DNA of 64,000 nucleotides from CAVSWT01 sp963777515 (GCA_963777515.1 CAVZQU010000014.1:1-64000), one strand, 5' to 3'; positions 37,202 through 45,912 are shown, numbered from the stretch's first letter. Notes: a model not told the origin generated them from the letters alone. A program made the numbers and translations.

Positions 37202-37996
37202 ATGGACAACTTTGATACTAACGATCAAAATTCGGACAATGTCTCCGCTGAAACTCCTGTTGAAGCAGAGTTAAGCCATACCGACAAAATGGTTGGCATA
37301 CTTTCCGAGCCTTCAAACACTTATGAAACAACAGCAAAATTTCCTCCGCGTACTATGGATTGGTTTTTACCATTATTATTTGTTGTTATTCTTTCAATTG
37401 CTTCACAGTTTATATTATTCAGTAATCCGGAAATAAAATACCAGATTGTACAAAAGCAATCAGAAGCTATTCAAAAAGCCGTTGAAGATGGAAAGATTAC
37501 TCAAGAACAAGCCGACAAACAAATTCAATTTATGTCGGGTTCATTCATGTCCATAATCAGCAGCGTGTCAACTTTAATTTTTGTCCCCTTAGTGTTTTTC
37601 ATTGTAACGTTTGTTTTCTTCGCAGCTAGCAAATTTGGTTTGAAAGGAGAGGGAACTTATTCATCTGCTCTTGTCGCAAATGGTTTAAGCATGTATATTT
37701 TAATAATACATCTTATACTTGCAACTGTGGCAGGAATTGTAATGGGCAAATTAATTCGCGATTTGAGCCTTACATCCTTGTTAGGGATGGATAAAACTTC
37801 CTTTATAGGTTGGCTTTTATCATTTGTAGATGTTTTAACAATTTGGGGATTTGCAGTGCTTAGTATTGGTTTAGCGAAAATGTTTAAAGCAGCATCAACA
37901 ATGAAATACTTTATAATGGTATTTGGCCTTTGGATTATATGGAAAATATTGGTATTTAGTCTCCAGGGAGCATTACCATTCTTAAAGAATTTTTAA
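37202..37996 (+). CDS. YIP1-family membrane protein
   Basis: 264 residues. An acidic N-terminal tail (about 55 residues) is followed by five or six membrane segments, first LPLLFVVILSIASQFILF, with a long charged loop after it (QKQSEAIQKAVEDGKITQEQADKQ). The DKMVGILSEPSNTYE start and overall layout fit the bacterial YIP1 domain. Function unknown. GGGAG precedes the ATG, and a strong hairpin terminator follows. Confidence 0.75.
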   Translation: MDNFDTNDQNSDNVSAETPVEAELSHTDKMVGILSEPSNTYETTAKFPPRTMDWFLPLLFVVILSIASQFILFSNPEIKYQIVQKQSEAIQKAVEDGKITQEQADKQIQFMSGSFMSIISSVSTLIFVPLVFFIVTFVFFAASKFGLKGEGTYSSALVANGLSMYILIIHLILATVAGIVMGKLIRDLSLTSLLGMDKTSFIGWLLSFVDVLTIWGFAVLSIGLAKMFKAASTMKYFIMVFGLWIIWKILVFSLQGALPFLKNF

Positions 37997-38030
37997 TTCT
38001 TACTGCTGAAGTATAAATCATATTCTTTTC

Positions 38031-38060
38031 AAAGCTCATCAAATGTGATGAGCTTTTTAT
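38031..38060 (+). terminator. Terminator after the YIP1 gene
   Basis: AAAGCTCATC (38031-38040) pairs with GATGAGCTTT (38047-38056), loop AAATGT, followed by TTATTATG. Located 35 bases after the stop. Confidence 0.75.
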
Positions 38061-38157
38061 TATGCTTTTCTTAGTTTTAGAAAATCATTACATTCATTCT
38101 GTTAAAAAAGTAACTTAACTTTTTAAACTTATTATTAACCATTCTGAGGGAGCTATT

Positions 38158-38733
38158 ATGAAAAATATATTATTTCTCACAGGCGATTTTGCCGAGGATT
38201 ATGAAACTATGGTCCCTTTCCAAATGCTGGTAATGGTAGGACATAATGTTCATGCTGTTTGCCCTGACAAAAAGAAAGGTGATACGGTAAAAACAGCTAT
38301 ACATGATTTTGTAGGCGATCAAACTTATATGGAAAAATCAGGCCACAACTTTCAGCTTAACTATTCTTTTGCAGATGTTAAACCGGAAAATTATGACGGG
38401 CTCGTAATAGCTGGCGGCAGAGCACCGGAATATTTACGTTTAAATAAAAAAGTACTTGATGTTGTAAAACATTTTTTTGATAAAAACAAACCTGTTGCAG
38501 CTATTTGTCATGGTCCGCAGATTTTATCAGCAGCAGGAGTTTTAAAAGGAAGAAAGCTTACTGCATATCCGGCAGTCGGCCCTGAAGTTACAGTCGCCGG
38601 TGGCAACTATCAAAATGTAAATGTTGATGATGTTGTAGTTGACGGTAATTTAGTTACTTCCCCGGCATGGCCGGCACATCCAAAATTCATAAGTGCATTT
38701 CTAAAAGTATTAGGAACTAAAATAACTTTATAA
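38158..38733 (+). CDS. DJ-1/PfpI-family protein
   Basis: 191 residues, a single flavodoxin-like domain. The nucleophile elbow AAICHGP carries the conserved Cys and His; the upstream acidic residue is in GDFAEDYE. Other landmarks are DGLVIAGGRAPEYLR and GPEVTVAGGNY. Members act as glyoxalase/deglycase-type enzymes, chaperones or peptidases, so the activity here is open. GAGGG lies eight bases before the ATG. Single-gene unit with terminators on both sides. Confidence 0.88.
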   Translation: MKNILFLTGDFAEDYETMVPFQMLVMVGHNVHAVCPDKKKGDTVKTAIHDFVGDQTYMEKSGHNFQLNYSFADVKPENYDGLVIAGGRAPEYLRLNKKVLDVVKHFFDKNKPVAAICHGPQILSAAGVLKGRKLTAYPAVGPEVTVAGGNYQNVNVDDVVVDGNLVTSPAWPAHPKFISAFLKVLGTKITL

Positions 38734-38751
38734 AAATTTTAAATTTAAAAT

Positions 38752-38786
38752 GTGAGATTCATCTTTGAGATGAGCCTCACTTTTTT
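38752..38786 (+). terminator. Terminator after the DJ-1/PfpI gene
   Basis: GTGAGATTCATCT pairs imperfectly with AGATGAGCCTCAC (38752-38780) and is followed by a six-T run. Confidence 0.75.
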
Positions 38787-38951
38787 ATTTAGGAATGAGT
38801 TCAATCTCTTCCTCTTGTATTAACATTTTTTAATGAAAAATTAATCAAAAATTTTTTATTACAAATGGAACTTTCTTATTTTCGTGTCGTCCAAATCATT
38901 TAATTTAAAAACCAAATAATTTCATAAATAAATTTTGGGATTTGTAATTGC

Positions 38952-39881
38952 ATGAACATCTCTGTTGAGAATCTTACAAAACAATACGGCCCGCAAAAAG
39001 CAATTGACACTATTTCATTTCAAGTTAAAACCGGAGAAATTTTAGGATTTCTTGGGCCAAACGGTGCGGGTAAAACAACAACAATGAAAATATTAACCTG
39101 CTTTATGGCTCCAACTGAAGGAGATGTGAAAGTAGGTGAATTTTCGATTCATGACCATCAAGATGAAATAAAATCAAAGATAGGATACTTGCCTGAAAAC
39201 AATCCTCTCTATCTTGATATGCCGGTTCTTGAATATCTTGCATTCACTGCAAATCTGCAGGGAGTTCCAAAAGAAAATATTGAAAGCAGAATTGGTGAAA
39301 TGGTTCATGTATGCGGATTAAATGTAGAAAAGCATAAAAAAATCGGAGAGCTTTCAAAAGGATATAGGCAGAGAGTTGGCCTTGCACAAGCAATGATTCA
39401 TGATCCTGAAATATTAATTTTTGATGAGCCGACAACCGGGCTTGATCCAAACCAGATTATAGAAATTAGAAAATTAATTAGAGAAATCGGGCGACAAAAA
39501 ACTGTAATATTAAGTACTCACATACTACCCGAGGTGGAGGCCATCTGCGATAGAATATTGATTATCAGCAACGGAAAAATTGTTGCGGATGGCACTGCTG
39601 ATACTTTAAGAAAGCAGGCACAAGGAGAAGAAATTCTAAGAATTAAGATTGAAGATGAAACAAATAAAGATTTATTATTTGATGGATTAAAATCAATTGA
39701 GTCAGTAGGTATGGTTGACCCTGTCGCTGATATGCCAAGTACTTTTGTGATTCAAAGTAAAAACGGCTTGTCTTCCAAACGGGATATTTTTCAATTGTGT
39801 GTACAGAAAAATTGGGTACTGACTGAAATGACACCCATTGAAACTAAACTTGAAGATATTTTTAGAGAGTTGACTACTTAG
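38952..39881 (+). CDS. ABC transporter ATP-binding protein, GldA-like
   Basis: 309 residues. Walker A is GPNGAGKTT, the signature LSKGYRQRVGLAQAMIHD, Walker B ILIFDEPTTGLDP, with the switch His in STHILPE. The C-terminal domain (from about residue 225) and the Q-loop region IGYLPENNPLYLDMPVLEYL match GldA of gliding-motility ABC transporters. The partner permease and GldG-like genes follow at 40478, after 600 bases occupied by repeats and a GIY-YIG pseudogene that appear to have been inserted into the operon. Confidence 0.85.
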   Translation: MNISVENLTKQYGPQKAIDTISFQVKTGEILGFLGPNGAGKTTTMKILTCFMAPTEGDVKVGEFSIHDHQDEIKSKIGYLPENNPLYLDMPVLEYLAFTANLQGVPKENIESRIGEMVHVCGLNVEKHKKIGELSKGYRQRVGLAQAMIHDPEILIFDEPTTGLDPNQIIEIRKLIREIGRQKTVILSTHILPEVEAICDRILIISNGKIVADGTADTLRKQAQGEEILRIKIEDETNKDLLFDGLKSIESVGMVDPVADMPSTFVIQSKNGLSSKRDIFQLCVQKNWVLTEMTPIETKLEDIFRELTT

Positions 39882-39895
39882 AGTCATGTCTCATT

Positions 39896-39996
39896 GTCAT
39901 TCTGAACTTGTTTCAGAATCTAATATTGGAATACAGAAGATGCTGAAATAAATTTAGCATGACAATAAGCGTCATTTCGAATTTGTTTCGGAATCT
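39896..39996. repeat. REP-like palindromes, left of GIY-YIG pseudogene
   Basis: Three units in a row: TCTGAACTTGTTTCAGA (39896-39921), GATGCTGAAATAAATTTAGC (39938-39963) and TTTCGAATTTGTTTCGGAAT (39971-39996). The first two have perfect or near-perfect symmetry. The same types occur to the right of the pseudogene. Confidence 0.7.
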
Positions 39997-40046
39997 CTGA
40001 ATGAAAAATAATTATATTGACACTAGTCCAGTATGATAATTCCAAA

Positions 40047-40355
40047 ATGAAACAATATTATGTTTATATAATGGCAAACAAATCCAAAACGATTTATATA
40101 GGAATTACAAATAACTTAGTCCGCAGAGTATACGAACATAAGAAAAAATAAATAGATGGATTTACAAAAAAATATAATCTAACTAAGCTAGTTTATTATG
40201 AAATATTTAATGAAGCTAAAGATGCAATAAAAAGAGAAAAACAATTGAAAAACTGGCATAGGCAATGGAAAGTTAATTTAATTGAATCCATGAATAAAAA
40301 TTGGGAAGATTTAAGTATTGAGACATTTAAAGATGCTGAAATAAATTCAGCATGA
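40047..40355 (+). pseudogene. GIY-YIG nuclease (UPF0213/YhbQ type), one internal stop
   Basis: The frame reads MKQYYVYIMANKSKTIYIG, ITNNLVRRVYEHKKK, then TAA at 40149-40151, then IDGFTKKYNLTKLVYYE and EAIKREKQLKNW-like (DAIKREKQLKNWHRQWK). The GIY-YIG residues (YVYIM / YIG), the catalytic Arg and the Glu of REKQLK are kept, and only the one stop breaks the 102-codon frame. Typical relatives have a sense codon before the xGFTxKY block. The last nine codons come from a palindromic repeat, so the gene and the repeat have merged. It is either a recent pseudogene or a sequence error. Confidence 0.8.
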
Positions 40356-40450
40356 CTATAAGTGTCATTCCGAACTTGTTTCGGAATCTGATATTAGAAA
40401 ACTTTAGATACTGAAATAAATTTGTCTTCTAGCAGGCAGGTTCAGTATGA
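40331..40450. repeat. REP-like palindromes, right of GIY-YIG pseudogene
   Basis: GATGCTGAAATAAATTCAGC (40331-40356, shared with the pseudogene end), then TTCCGAACTTGTTTCGGAA (40364-40389), then a degenerate ATACTGAAATAAATTTG ... TTCAGTATGA with an insertion (about 40408-40450). Same types as on the left side, giving a repeat-flanked unit of about 550 bases. Confidence 0.7.
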
Positions 40451-40477
40451 ATTTTAATAAACATAAAAATAATTACA

Positions 40478-41203
40478 ATGAGAAAAACCTGGGTAATTGC
40501 ACTTAAAGAACTAAGACAATTTTTTGATTCACTAACTGCTTACATTCTAATTGTAGCGTTTTTGGGAATAAGCGGATTCTTCACCTGGATATCTGGTTCA
40601 GATATTTTCTTTATCGGGCAGGCAACTTTGCAGCCTTTCTTCTCTGTTGCTTACTGGACTTTATTCTTTTTCATTCCTGCTTTAACTATGAGAATGATTG
40701 CCGAAGAAAATAAAACCGGTACAATTGAATTGCTGCTAACAAAATCAGTAACCGATTGGGAAGTTGTTATGGGGAAATTTTTAGCATGCCTTATTTTAAT
40801 TGGTATTGCTTTATTCTTAACTCTCCCCTACTTCATAACCGTTTCTTCAATTGGGAATATAGATGCAGGCGCTGTTATTTGCGGATATCTTGGACTAATG
40901 CTGATGAGTATGGTTTATATCAGCATCGGCTTGTTTGCTAGCAGCCTAACAAGCAACCAGATTGTTGCTTTTCTAGTTTCGCTTTTTATAGGCGTTTTCT
41001 TCTTAATAATTTTTAATGTTCTTTCACAAGATTTCACCGGCTTGATTGGTGGAATATTAGATTACTTGAATTTACAAACTCACTTCGAATCAATCTCCAG
41101 AGGAGTTATTGATTCCAAAGATTTAATTTACTTTCTCAGCATAACGGTATTCGGATTAATACTTGCTGAGACTATGTTATCAAAAAGAAATATTGTTGAT
41201 TAA
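40478..41203 (+). CDS. ABC transporter permease, GldF-like
   Basis: 241 residues with six membrane helices. The family block PALTMRMIAEENKTGTIELLLTKSVTDWEVVMGKFLA is intact. It would form the channel with the GldA-like ATPase upstream. It ends two bases before the GldG-like gene. In gliding bacteria GldA/F/G are a transporter tied to motility; here I infer only a related exporter, since other gld genes are not in the window. Confidence 0.85.
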   Translation: MRKTWVIALKELRQFFDSLTAYILIVAFLGISGFFTWISGSDIFFIGQATLQPFFSVAYWTLFFFIPALTMRMIAEENKTGTIELLLTKSVTDWEVVMGKFLACLILIGIALFLTLPYFITVSSIGNIDAGAVICGYLGLMLMSMVYISIGLFASSLTSNQIVAFLVSLFIGVFFLIIFNVLSQDFTGLIGGILDYLNLQTHFESISRGVIDSKDLIYFLSITVFGLILAETMLSKRNIVD

Positions 41204-41205
41204 AT

Positions 41206-42729
41206 ATGTTAACAAAACAAAAAGTACTTACATCACTCTTACTTATTTTTGGAATATTAATTCTTATAAACTTTTTTGCCAACCGCTTTTTTACGCGTCT
41301 TGATTTTACAGAAGATCATGAATATACATTAAGCGATGCGACAAAAAGTATATTAAAGGATTTGGATGGACCGGTAACTGTCAGTGCTTATTTTTCCGAA
41401 GACCTTCCGCCGGATGTTGCAAAGGTAAAAAAAGATTTAAAGGATATGCTTATTGAGTATAATAATGCTTCTGGCGGAAAAATTGTCTATCAATTTATTA
41501 ATCCCAATAAAGATCAAAAGACAGAGATGGAAGCCCAGCAAGCCGGTATTCGTCCAATCATGATTAATGTGCGTGAACGTGATCAAATGAAACAGCAGCG
41601 CGCATATTTAGGTGCAGTACTTGAATATGGAGGCAAGAAAGAAATAATTCCATTTATCCAGCCTGGTTCTGCAATGGAATTCGCTCTTTCATCCAATATT
41701 AAAAAGCTGGTTGTAAAACAAAAACCTAAAGTTGCTTTCCTGCAAGGAAACGGTGAGCCTCCGCTATCTGATTTGCAGCAGTTAAACGAGCAGCTCTCAA
41801 TTCTTTATGATGTTGTAACTTATAAAATGACTGATACAACTCAAATTCCAAGTTCCTATAAAACCCTTGTTGTAATAGCCCCTACTGATACGGTAAAACC
41901 TGAATACTTCAAACAGCTTGATAATTTTCTCGCAACTGGAGGTAGGATTTTAGTTGCACTTAATCGAGTTAAAGGAAACTTGCAAACTGCACAAGGTTCA
42001 TCTGTAAGTACAGGTTTTGAAAACTGGCTTAATAAAAAGGGGATAGATGTTGAAAATGATTTTCTAATTGATGCTAATTCCGGGAATGTAATGGTGCGTC
42101 AGCAAAATGGAATGTTCATAATGAATACACCTGTTAAATTTCCTTACTTACCAATAATTACAAAGTTTGCCGATCATCCTATTACAAAAGGAATAGAATC
42201 GGTAATGTTTCCTTTTGCCAGTCCAATTAAAATTACTTCAAAAGATTCTTCCATTCATATTGTTAAGCTGGCAGTAACTTCAGATAAAGCTGGGCTAGAA
42301 AAACCCCCTGTTTATTTTAATGTAACAAAAGATTGGACACAAAGTGATTTCCCCGTTTCATCTTTGCCTGTTGCAGTTGCCGTTGATGGTAAATTAGCAA
42401 ATAATACTTATTCAAAAATGGTTGTGTTTGGCGATGGCGATTTTGCAACGAACGGAAGTGGACAAAGTGCCCAAAGGATTCAGCCGGACAATGTTAATTT
42501 GATGGCAAATGCTATTGATTGGCTTTCAGACGACACAGGCTTAATTGAATTAAGAACAAAAGGTATCAGTTCCAGACCAATTGACCCCAATCTTGAACAA
42601 GGAACAAAAACATTTTTAAAGTACTTGAATTTCTTACTCCCGATTATACTTATAATTGCATTCGGTATAATTCGTTTTCAATTTAGAAGGAAACTTAAAA
42701 ACAAGTGGATGTCAACAGATTATGTTTAA
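41206..42729 (+). CDS. GldG-like ABC-associated periplasmic protein
   Basis: 507 residues, with an N-terminal membrane helix (LTSLLLIFGILILINFFAN), a large extracytoplasmic domain of the ABC-type uncharacterised transport family (from LDFTEDHEYTLSDATKSILKDLDGPVTVSAYFSEDLP) and a C-terminal helix (LNFLLPIILIIAFGIIRF). This is the usual GldG layout. It overlaps the next gene by eight bases. Works with the GldF-like permease; substrate unknown. Confidence 0.87.
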   Translation: MLTKQKVLTSLLLIFGILILINFFANRFFTRLDFTEDHEYTLSDATKSILKDLDGPVTVSAYFSEDLPPDVAKVKKDLKDMLIEYNNASGGKIVYQFINPNKDQKTEMEAQQAGIRPIMINVRERDQMKQQRAYLGAVLEYGGKKEIIPFIQPGSAMEFALSSNIKKLVVKQKPKVAFLQGNGEPPLSDLQQLNEQLSILYDVVTYKMTDTTQIPSSYKTLVVIAPTDTVKPEYFKQLDNFLATGGRILVALNRVKGNLQTAQGSSVSTGFENWLNKKGIDVENDFLIDANSGNVMVRQQNGMFIMNTPVKFPYLPIITKFADHPITKGIESVMFPFASPIKITSKDSSIHIVKLAVTSDKAGLEKPPVYFNVTKDWTQSDFPVSSLPVAVAVDGKLANNTYSKMVVFGDGDFATNGSGQSAQRIQPDNVNLMANAIDWLSDDTGLIELRTKGISSRPIDPNLEQGTKTFLKYLNFLLPIILIIAFGIIRFQFRRKLKNKWMSTDYV

Positions 42730-43696
42730 GAATATTTCTTCCAGAACTCTTACAATAGTTTTTGTAGTACTATTAGCACTAGCAGCATTCTATGTTTATT
42801 ATGATTCTTCTCACGAAGAGAGAACTTTTAAAAAAAACATAGTAGATATTGATACTGCAAAAGTAACAGCTATTTCGATTTATCCTAAAGCAAATAATCA
42901 TAAGGAAGTTAGATTATTTAAAGAAGGAAAAGAATGGCAGGTACAGCTTGATAATAATAAATCTGTACCGGCACAACAGTCAAAAATAAAAAATTTATTA
43001 AACCAGCTTGTTCAAATAAAATCAAAAGGTGTAGCTGCACAGGATGAAAGCAAATGGCACGAATTCCAGGTAGATACTGTCGGAACAAGAGTAAAAATAT
43101 TTGAAGGCAATGATAATACGCTTGATATAACTTTTGGTAAATTTACCTATGAACAGCAAATGCGCTCAATGTCAACTGCAGTAAGGATTAATGGAGATGA
43201 CAATGTTTATGACGTTGATGGATTTTTAGAATTTTCATTTAATCAAAAACCGGATGCATTTAGAGATAATTTCATAGTAAATGACGATATGTCGCATTGG
43301 AATAAATTGACTTTTACTTATCCTGACAGTTCTTTTCAATTAGTTAAAGATACTTCAAATCATTGGACTATTAATAATGTACGAACAGATTCCGCAAAAA
43401 CTGTTAATTTCTTAAGATCATTATCTCACATTACTGGGAGCAGTTTTATAGATAATCCAGATCAATCACTTTTGAATAAATCAAATTACACTTTAACAAT
43501 TCAATCAACCGGTTTCGGAGCGATTAATGTTTCCGGTTATGGAACTCCTTCTACAGAGACAAAAAATCCGCCGCAGTTTATCATTCATTCTTCACAGAAT
43601 AATGAAACTTATTTTAATGGGAACGCAGGTAAATTGTGGGAAAGAGTTTTTGCAAGCAAGAAACAATTCTTTCCAAGTCCCAAAAAGAAAAAGTAA
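42722..43696 (+). CDS. DUF4340 domain protein
   Basis: 324 residues with one N-terminal membrane helix (LTIVFVVLLALAAFYVYYD). The periplasmic part carries the DUF4340 pattern: VRLFKEGKEWQVQ, then VDTVGTRVKIFEGNDNTLDITFGKF and the RINGDDNVYDVDGFLEF block. Proteins with this domain commonly follow GldG-like genes, as here. It is the last gene of the ABC operon. Confidence 0.83.
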   Translation: MFKNISSRTLTIVFVVLLALAAFYVYYDSSHEERTFKKNIVDIDTAKVTAISIYPKANNHKEVRLFKEGKEWQVQLDNNKSVPAQQSKIKNLLNQLVQIKSKGVAAQDESKWHEFQVDTVGTRVKIFEGNDNTLDITFGKFTYEQQMRSMSTAVRINGDDNVYDVDGFLEFSFNQKPDAFRDNFIVNDDMSHWNKLTFTYPDSSFQLVKDTSNHWTINNVRTDSAKTVNFLRSLSHITGSSFIDNPDQSLLNKSNYTLTIQSTGFGAINVSGYGTPSTETKNPPQFIIHSSQNNETYFNGNAGKLWERVFASKKQFFPSPKKKK

Positions 43697-43719
43697 ATTG
43701 AAAATGGAAACTAATCTAT

Positions 43720-43844
43720 TAGGAGATTGTCTCAAAAATTATATTTACTGTCACTCTGAGTTTATCGAAGTGTGAATTTATTTTAATATGTTAGTCTTCA
43801 ACATGCTCTGACTGACAAATAAAGTTTTTTGTGACAACCTCCTA
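43720..43844. mobile_element. MITE-like element B, related to element A
   Basis: The left end TAGGAGATTGTCTCAAAAA and the inverted right end TAGGAGGTTGTCACAAAAA differ at only a few positions. The element is 125 bases, against 123 for the one at 18401-18523, and the outer motif (GAGG/A.TTGTCTC) is shared. The interiors differ. No gene inside. It follows directly after the ABC operon. Confidence 0.72.
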
Positions 43845-43909
43845 TCAAGTAAACTTTACATAAATATTTATCTTATTTTTATCCTTTCTATTTTAGTAAC
43901 AATTGTCTA

Positions 43910-43939
43910 TTGACAACTAAATTTTTGAGCCGTATTTTC
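43910..43939 (+). promoter_or_regulatory. Putative promoter of the first accessory membrane gene
   Basis: TTGAC (43910-43914) and CGTATTTTC (box from 43933) are 18 bases apart. The same two boxes with the same spacing lie before the gene at 45251, which strengthens both. The gene start is about 150 bases downstream, so a long leader would be present. Confidence 0.45.
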
Positions 43940-44092
43940 ACATCAGTTTTAAGCTTCATCCCCCGTTTATAAAAACTTTCTTTTATTCTGAAACAGAACT
44001 AGATTTTCTTTTTGAATAGATACTATTTGTGATTAGCTCTGAAATAACATTTTATAAAATAATATCGCTGCTAAAAAAACCTGGAGAGAGAA

Positions 44093-44986
44093 ATGAAGAG
44101 AGCATATACCATTTTGATTTTATTTATAATTTTCCATCAATTCAGTTTTAGTATTAAAGTATTTTGTCAAGACAGGGAAGATCCCTATGTGTCAAATGAA
44201 TACTTAATCCAGGAATACAAGGAAAAGAGTTATCGCTCGGATTGGAAACTCAAATTTTCAACTAATGAAGATTTAACAAACTTTAAAAAACTAAGAGAAT
44301 ATTTACAGCAGAAAAAAGATATTCTGCAAAAGTTGCAAACAGAACTCTATTCTTATCAGTACAGTACCAATAGTTCACGAACTATAAATAATTACATTAC
44401 ACGTTATGAAAAAAGAATTGCAACTGCTAAAGCCGGCGAATTAATACTGGTTGATATTTATGTAACTGATCCGCCATTAAATTATTATGCATCTTATACA
44501 CCTGCTGATATAAAAAATTATATTTTGCCCGAGCTTAAAAACGCTAAAGAAACAGCAGCGGTACAGGATTCGATTATAAACGTTCAGAGAACAAAGTTAA
44601 ACAACAATATTGAATTACTTAAAACAGACATAGCAAACTGTGAATCACAAATCGATAACGCCTTGGCTCCCGAATATCATCAGCAAACATTCAGAACAGA
44701 AATAAGTATAACCTTTGCTGTATTAATTGGGATACTTTTAGTTGCATTCTTCTGGCTTATTCATAAAAAATCGGATCATAATATTACGGCAGAAATGTTG
44801 AGCGGTAATGGTTTGCAGTTTATTACATTATTTGTCTTAATCATTTCAATAACTCTTTTCGGAATATTGAATATTTTGGAAGGCAGAGAACTATCGGCAA
44901 TATTAGCCGGCATATCAGGTTATATCCTTGGCAGAGGCGTTAATAAAACTAAAGATGACGATACTGCAAAAGAAACTAAAGCATAG
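44093..44986 (+). CDS. Unknown membrane protein with coiled coil
   Basis: Not recognised. 297 residues: signal peptide (AYTILILFIIFHQFSFSIKVFCQ), a largely helical, charged extracytoplasmic part (about 40-205) with coiled-coil character (LREYLQQKKDILQKLQTELYSYQ), two membrane helices (SITFAVLIGILLVAFFWLI and the ITLFVLIISITLFGILNIL stretch) and a Gly-rich ILAGISGYILGRGV before a charged tail. The Gly-rich end resembles the LLGISSG blocks of the protein at 45251-45865. GGAGAG precedes the ATG. Confidence 0.7.
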   Translation: MKRAYTILILFIIFHQFSFSIKVFCQDREDPYVSNEYLIQEYKEKSYRSDWKLKFSTNEDLTNFKKLREYLQQKKDILQKLQTELYSYQYSTNSSRTINNYITRYEKRIATAKAGELILVDIYVTDPPLNYYASYTPADIKNYILPELKNAKETAAVQDSIINVQRTKLNNNIELLKTDIANCESQIDNALAPEYHQQTFRTEISITFAVLIGILLVAFFWLIHKKSDHNITAEMLSGNGLQFITLFVLIISITLFGILNILEGRELSAILAGISGYILGRGVNKTKDDDTAKETKA

Positions 44987-45030
44987 CATGTTTGGTTTGA
45001 GAAAAATAATTCGTGAGCTAAATATTTTTC

Positions 45031-45060
45031 TTGACTATCAAAAACTTGAATCGTATTTTC
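45031..45060 (+). promoter_or_regulatory. Putative promoter of the second accessory membrane gene
   Basis: TTGAC (45031-45035), 18 bases, then TATTTTC in the context CGTATTTTC: the same layout as at 43910-43939. It lies about 190 bases before the gene start. Confidence 0.45.
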
Positions 45061-45250
45061 TTTTTCGATTTCCCTCTCCTCTTATATGGTCTTGATTTAG
45101 TTTCTATTTCTAATTGTTCAATAGTTTTTATAATTCTGTTTTAAATCGCTTTGCTTAATTTTTGGTAATCTTCTTCCTTTAGTTCGATAAAAATCACTGC
45201 TTAAAAATTAGCTGCAATAAATAATTTAATAAAAACCTTGTAGGTGTATT

Positions 45251-45865
45251 ATGAGTCCATTTGTAAGAGTGCTGATAATCTTTGTCGTACTTATACTAAT
45301 AATTTATCTATTGGATAGAAAATATGATATGCTGAAAGATATCAATACTACAGGTCGCAAAACCTATAGTCTTTCTCGAGTTCAAATGGCATGGTGGACT
45401 GTTATAGTTCTTGCATGTATGGTAGCGATAATGACTTTAGGTAAAGGTATCCCCACTTTAGATTCTTCTACTTTGATTTTGCTTGGGATTAGTTCCGGAA
45501 CTATTGCAGCAGCACGAGTTATAGATACATCTGATTCTTCAAAATCAGAGAAATCAACAGGGCGAAATGATGGCAGCTTTAATCTTTTCCTTGATCTATT
45601 ATCGGATGCTCAAGGAGTTAGCATTCCCCGCTTTCAGGCACTTGCCTTTAATGTAGTTTTCGGATTATACATTGTAATTTCTGTTATTCATAATATGGGA
45701 AATGCCGATTTAGATATAAGCAAAATAATTCCAATAATTGGAGATAATAATCTTATTCTGCTGGGAATTAGCTCTGGTGTTTATACTACTTTGAAAGTTG
45801 CGGAAAATAAAACTAAGACTTCAGTTACTGAGAATAATACTACAACAGATGCGGGAGGAAATTAA
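45251..45865 (+). CDS. Unknown membrane protein with repeated LLGISSG block
   Basis: 204 residues. Membrane segments at the N-terminus (VRVLIIFVVLILIIYLL), then SLSRVQMAWWTVIVLACMVAIM, LILLGISSGTIAAARVID, and a second half that repeats the layout (IPRFQALAFNVVFGLYIVISVIH, LILLGISSGVYTTLKVAE). So it is an internal duplication of an R-x-Q-M/A-x-x-W plus LLGISSG unit. I have seen similar SxxRxQMAxW...GISAGT patterns in uncharacterised bacterial membrane proteins. Channel or sensor roles are guesses. GTAGGTG precedes the ATG. Confidence 0.7.
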   Translation: MSPFVRVLIIFVVLILIIYLLDRKYDMLKDINTTGRKTYSLSRVQMAWWTVIVLACMVAIMTLGKGIPTLDSSTLILLGISSGTIAAARVIDTSDSSKSEKSTGRNDGSFNLFLDLLSDAQGVSIPRFQALAFNVVFGLYIVISVIHNMGNADLDISKIIPIIGDNNLILLGISSGVYTTLKVAENKTKTSVTENNTTTDAGGN

Positions 45866-45912
45866 ATTATGTTCTGCAGATCAACATCATAAAATAACTT
45901 TACATCTTTGTA
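45864..45912 (-). pseudogene. Displaced 3' end of priA
   Basis: Aligned without gaps to 46765-46813 (the priA 3' end) at an offset of 901 bases; 42 of 49 bases agree. On the minus strand it encodes YKDVKLFYDVDLQNII against YKDVKLFYDVDPQSII in priA. Several differences are synonymous, so the copy diverged as coding sequence. No priA homology continues beyond it on either side. It lies in the same orientation as priA. Confidence 0.75.

Noticed and set aside
38952..43696. Claim of gliding motility
   Set aside because: Only GldA/F/G-like genes are seen; other gliding genes are absent from the window, and such transporters also occur in non-gliding bacteria.
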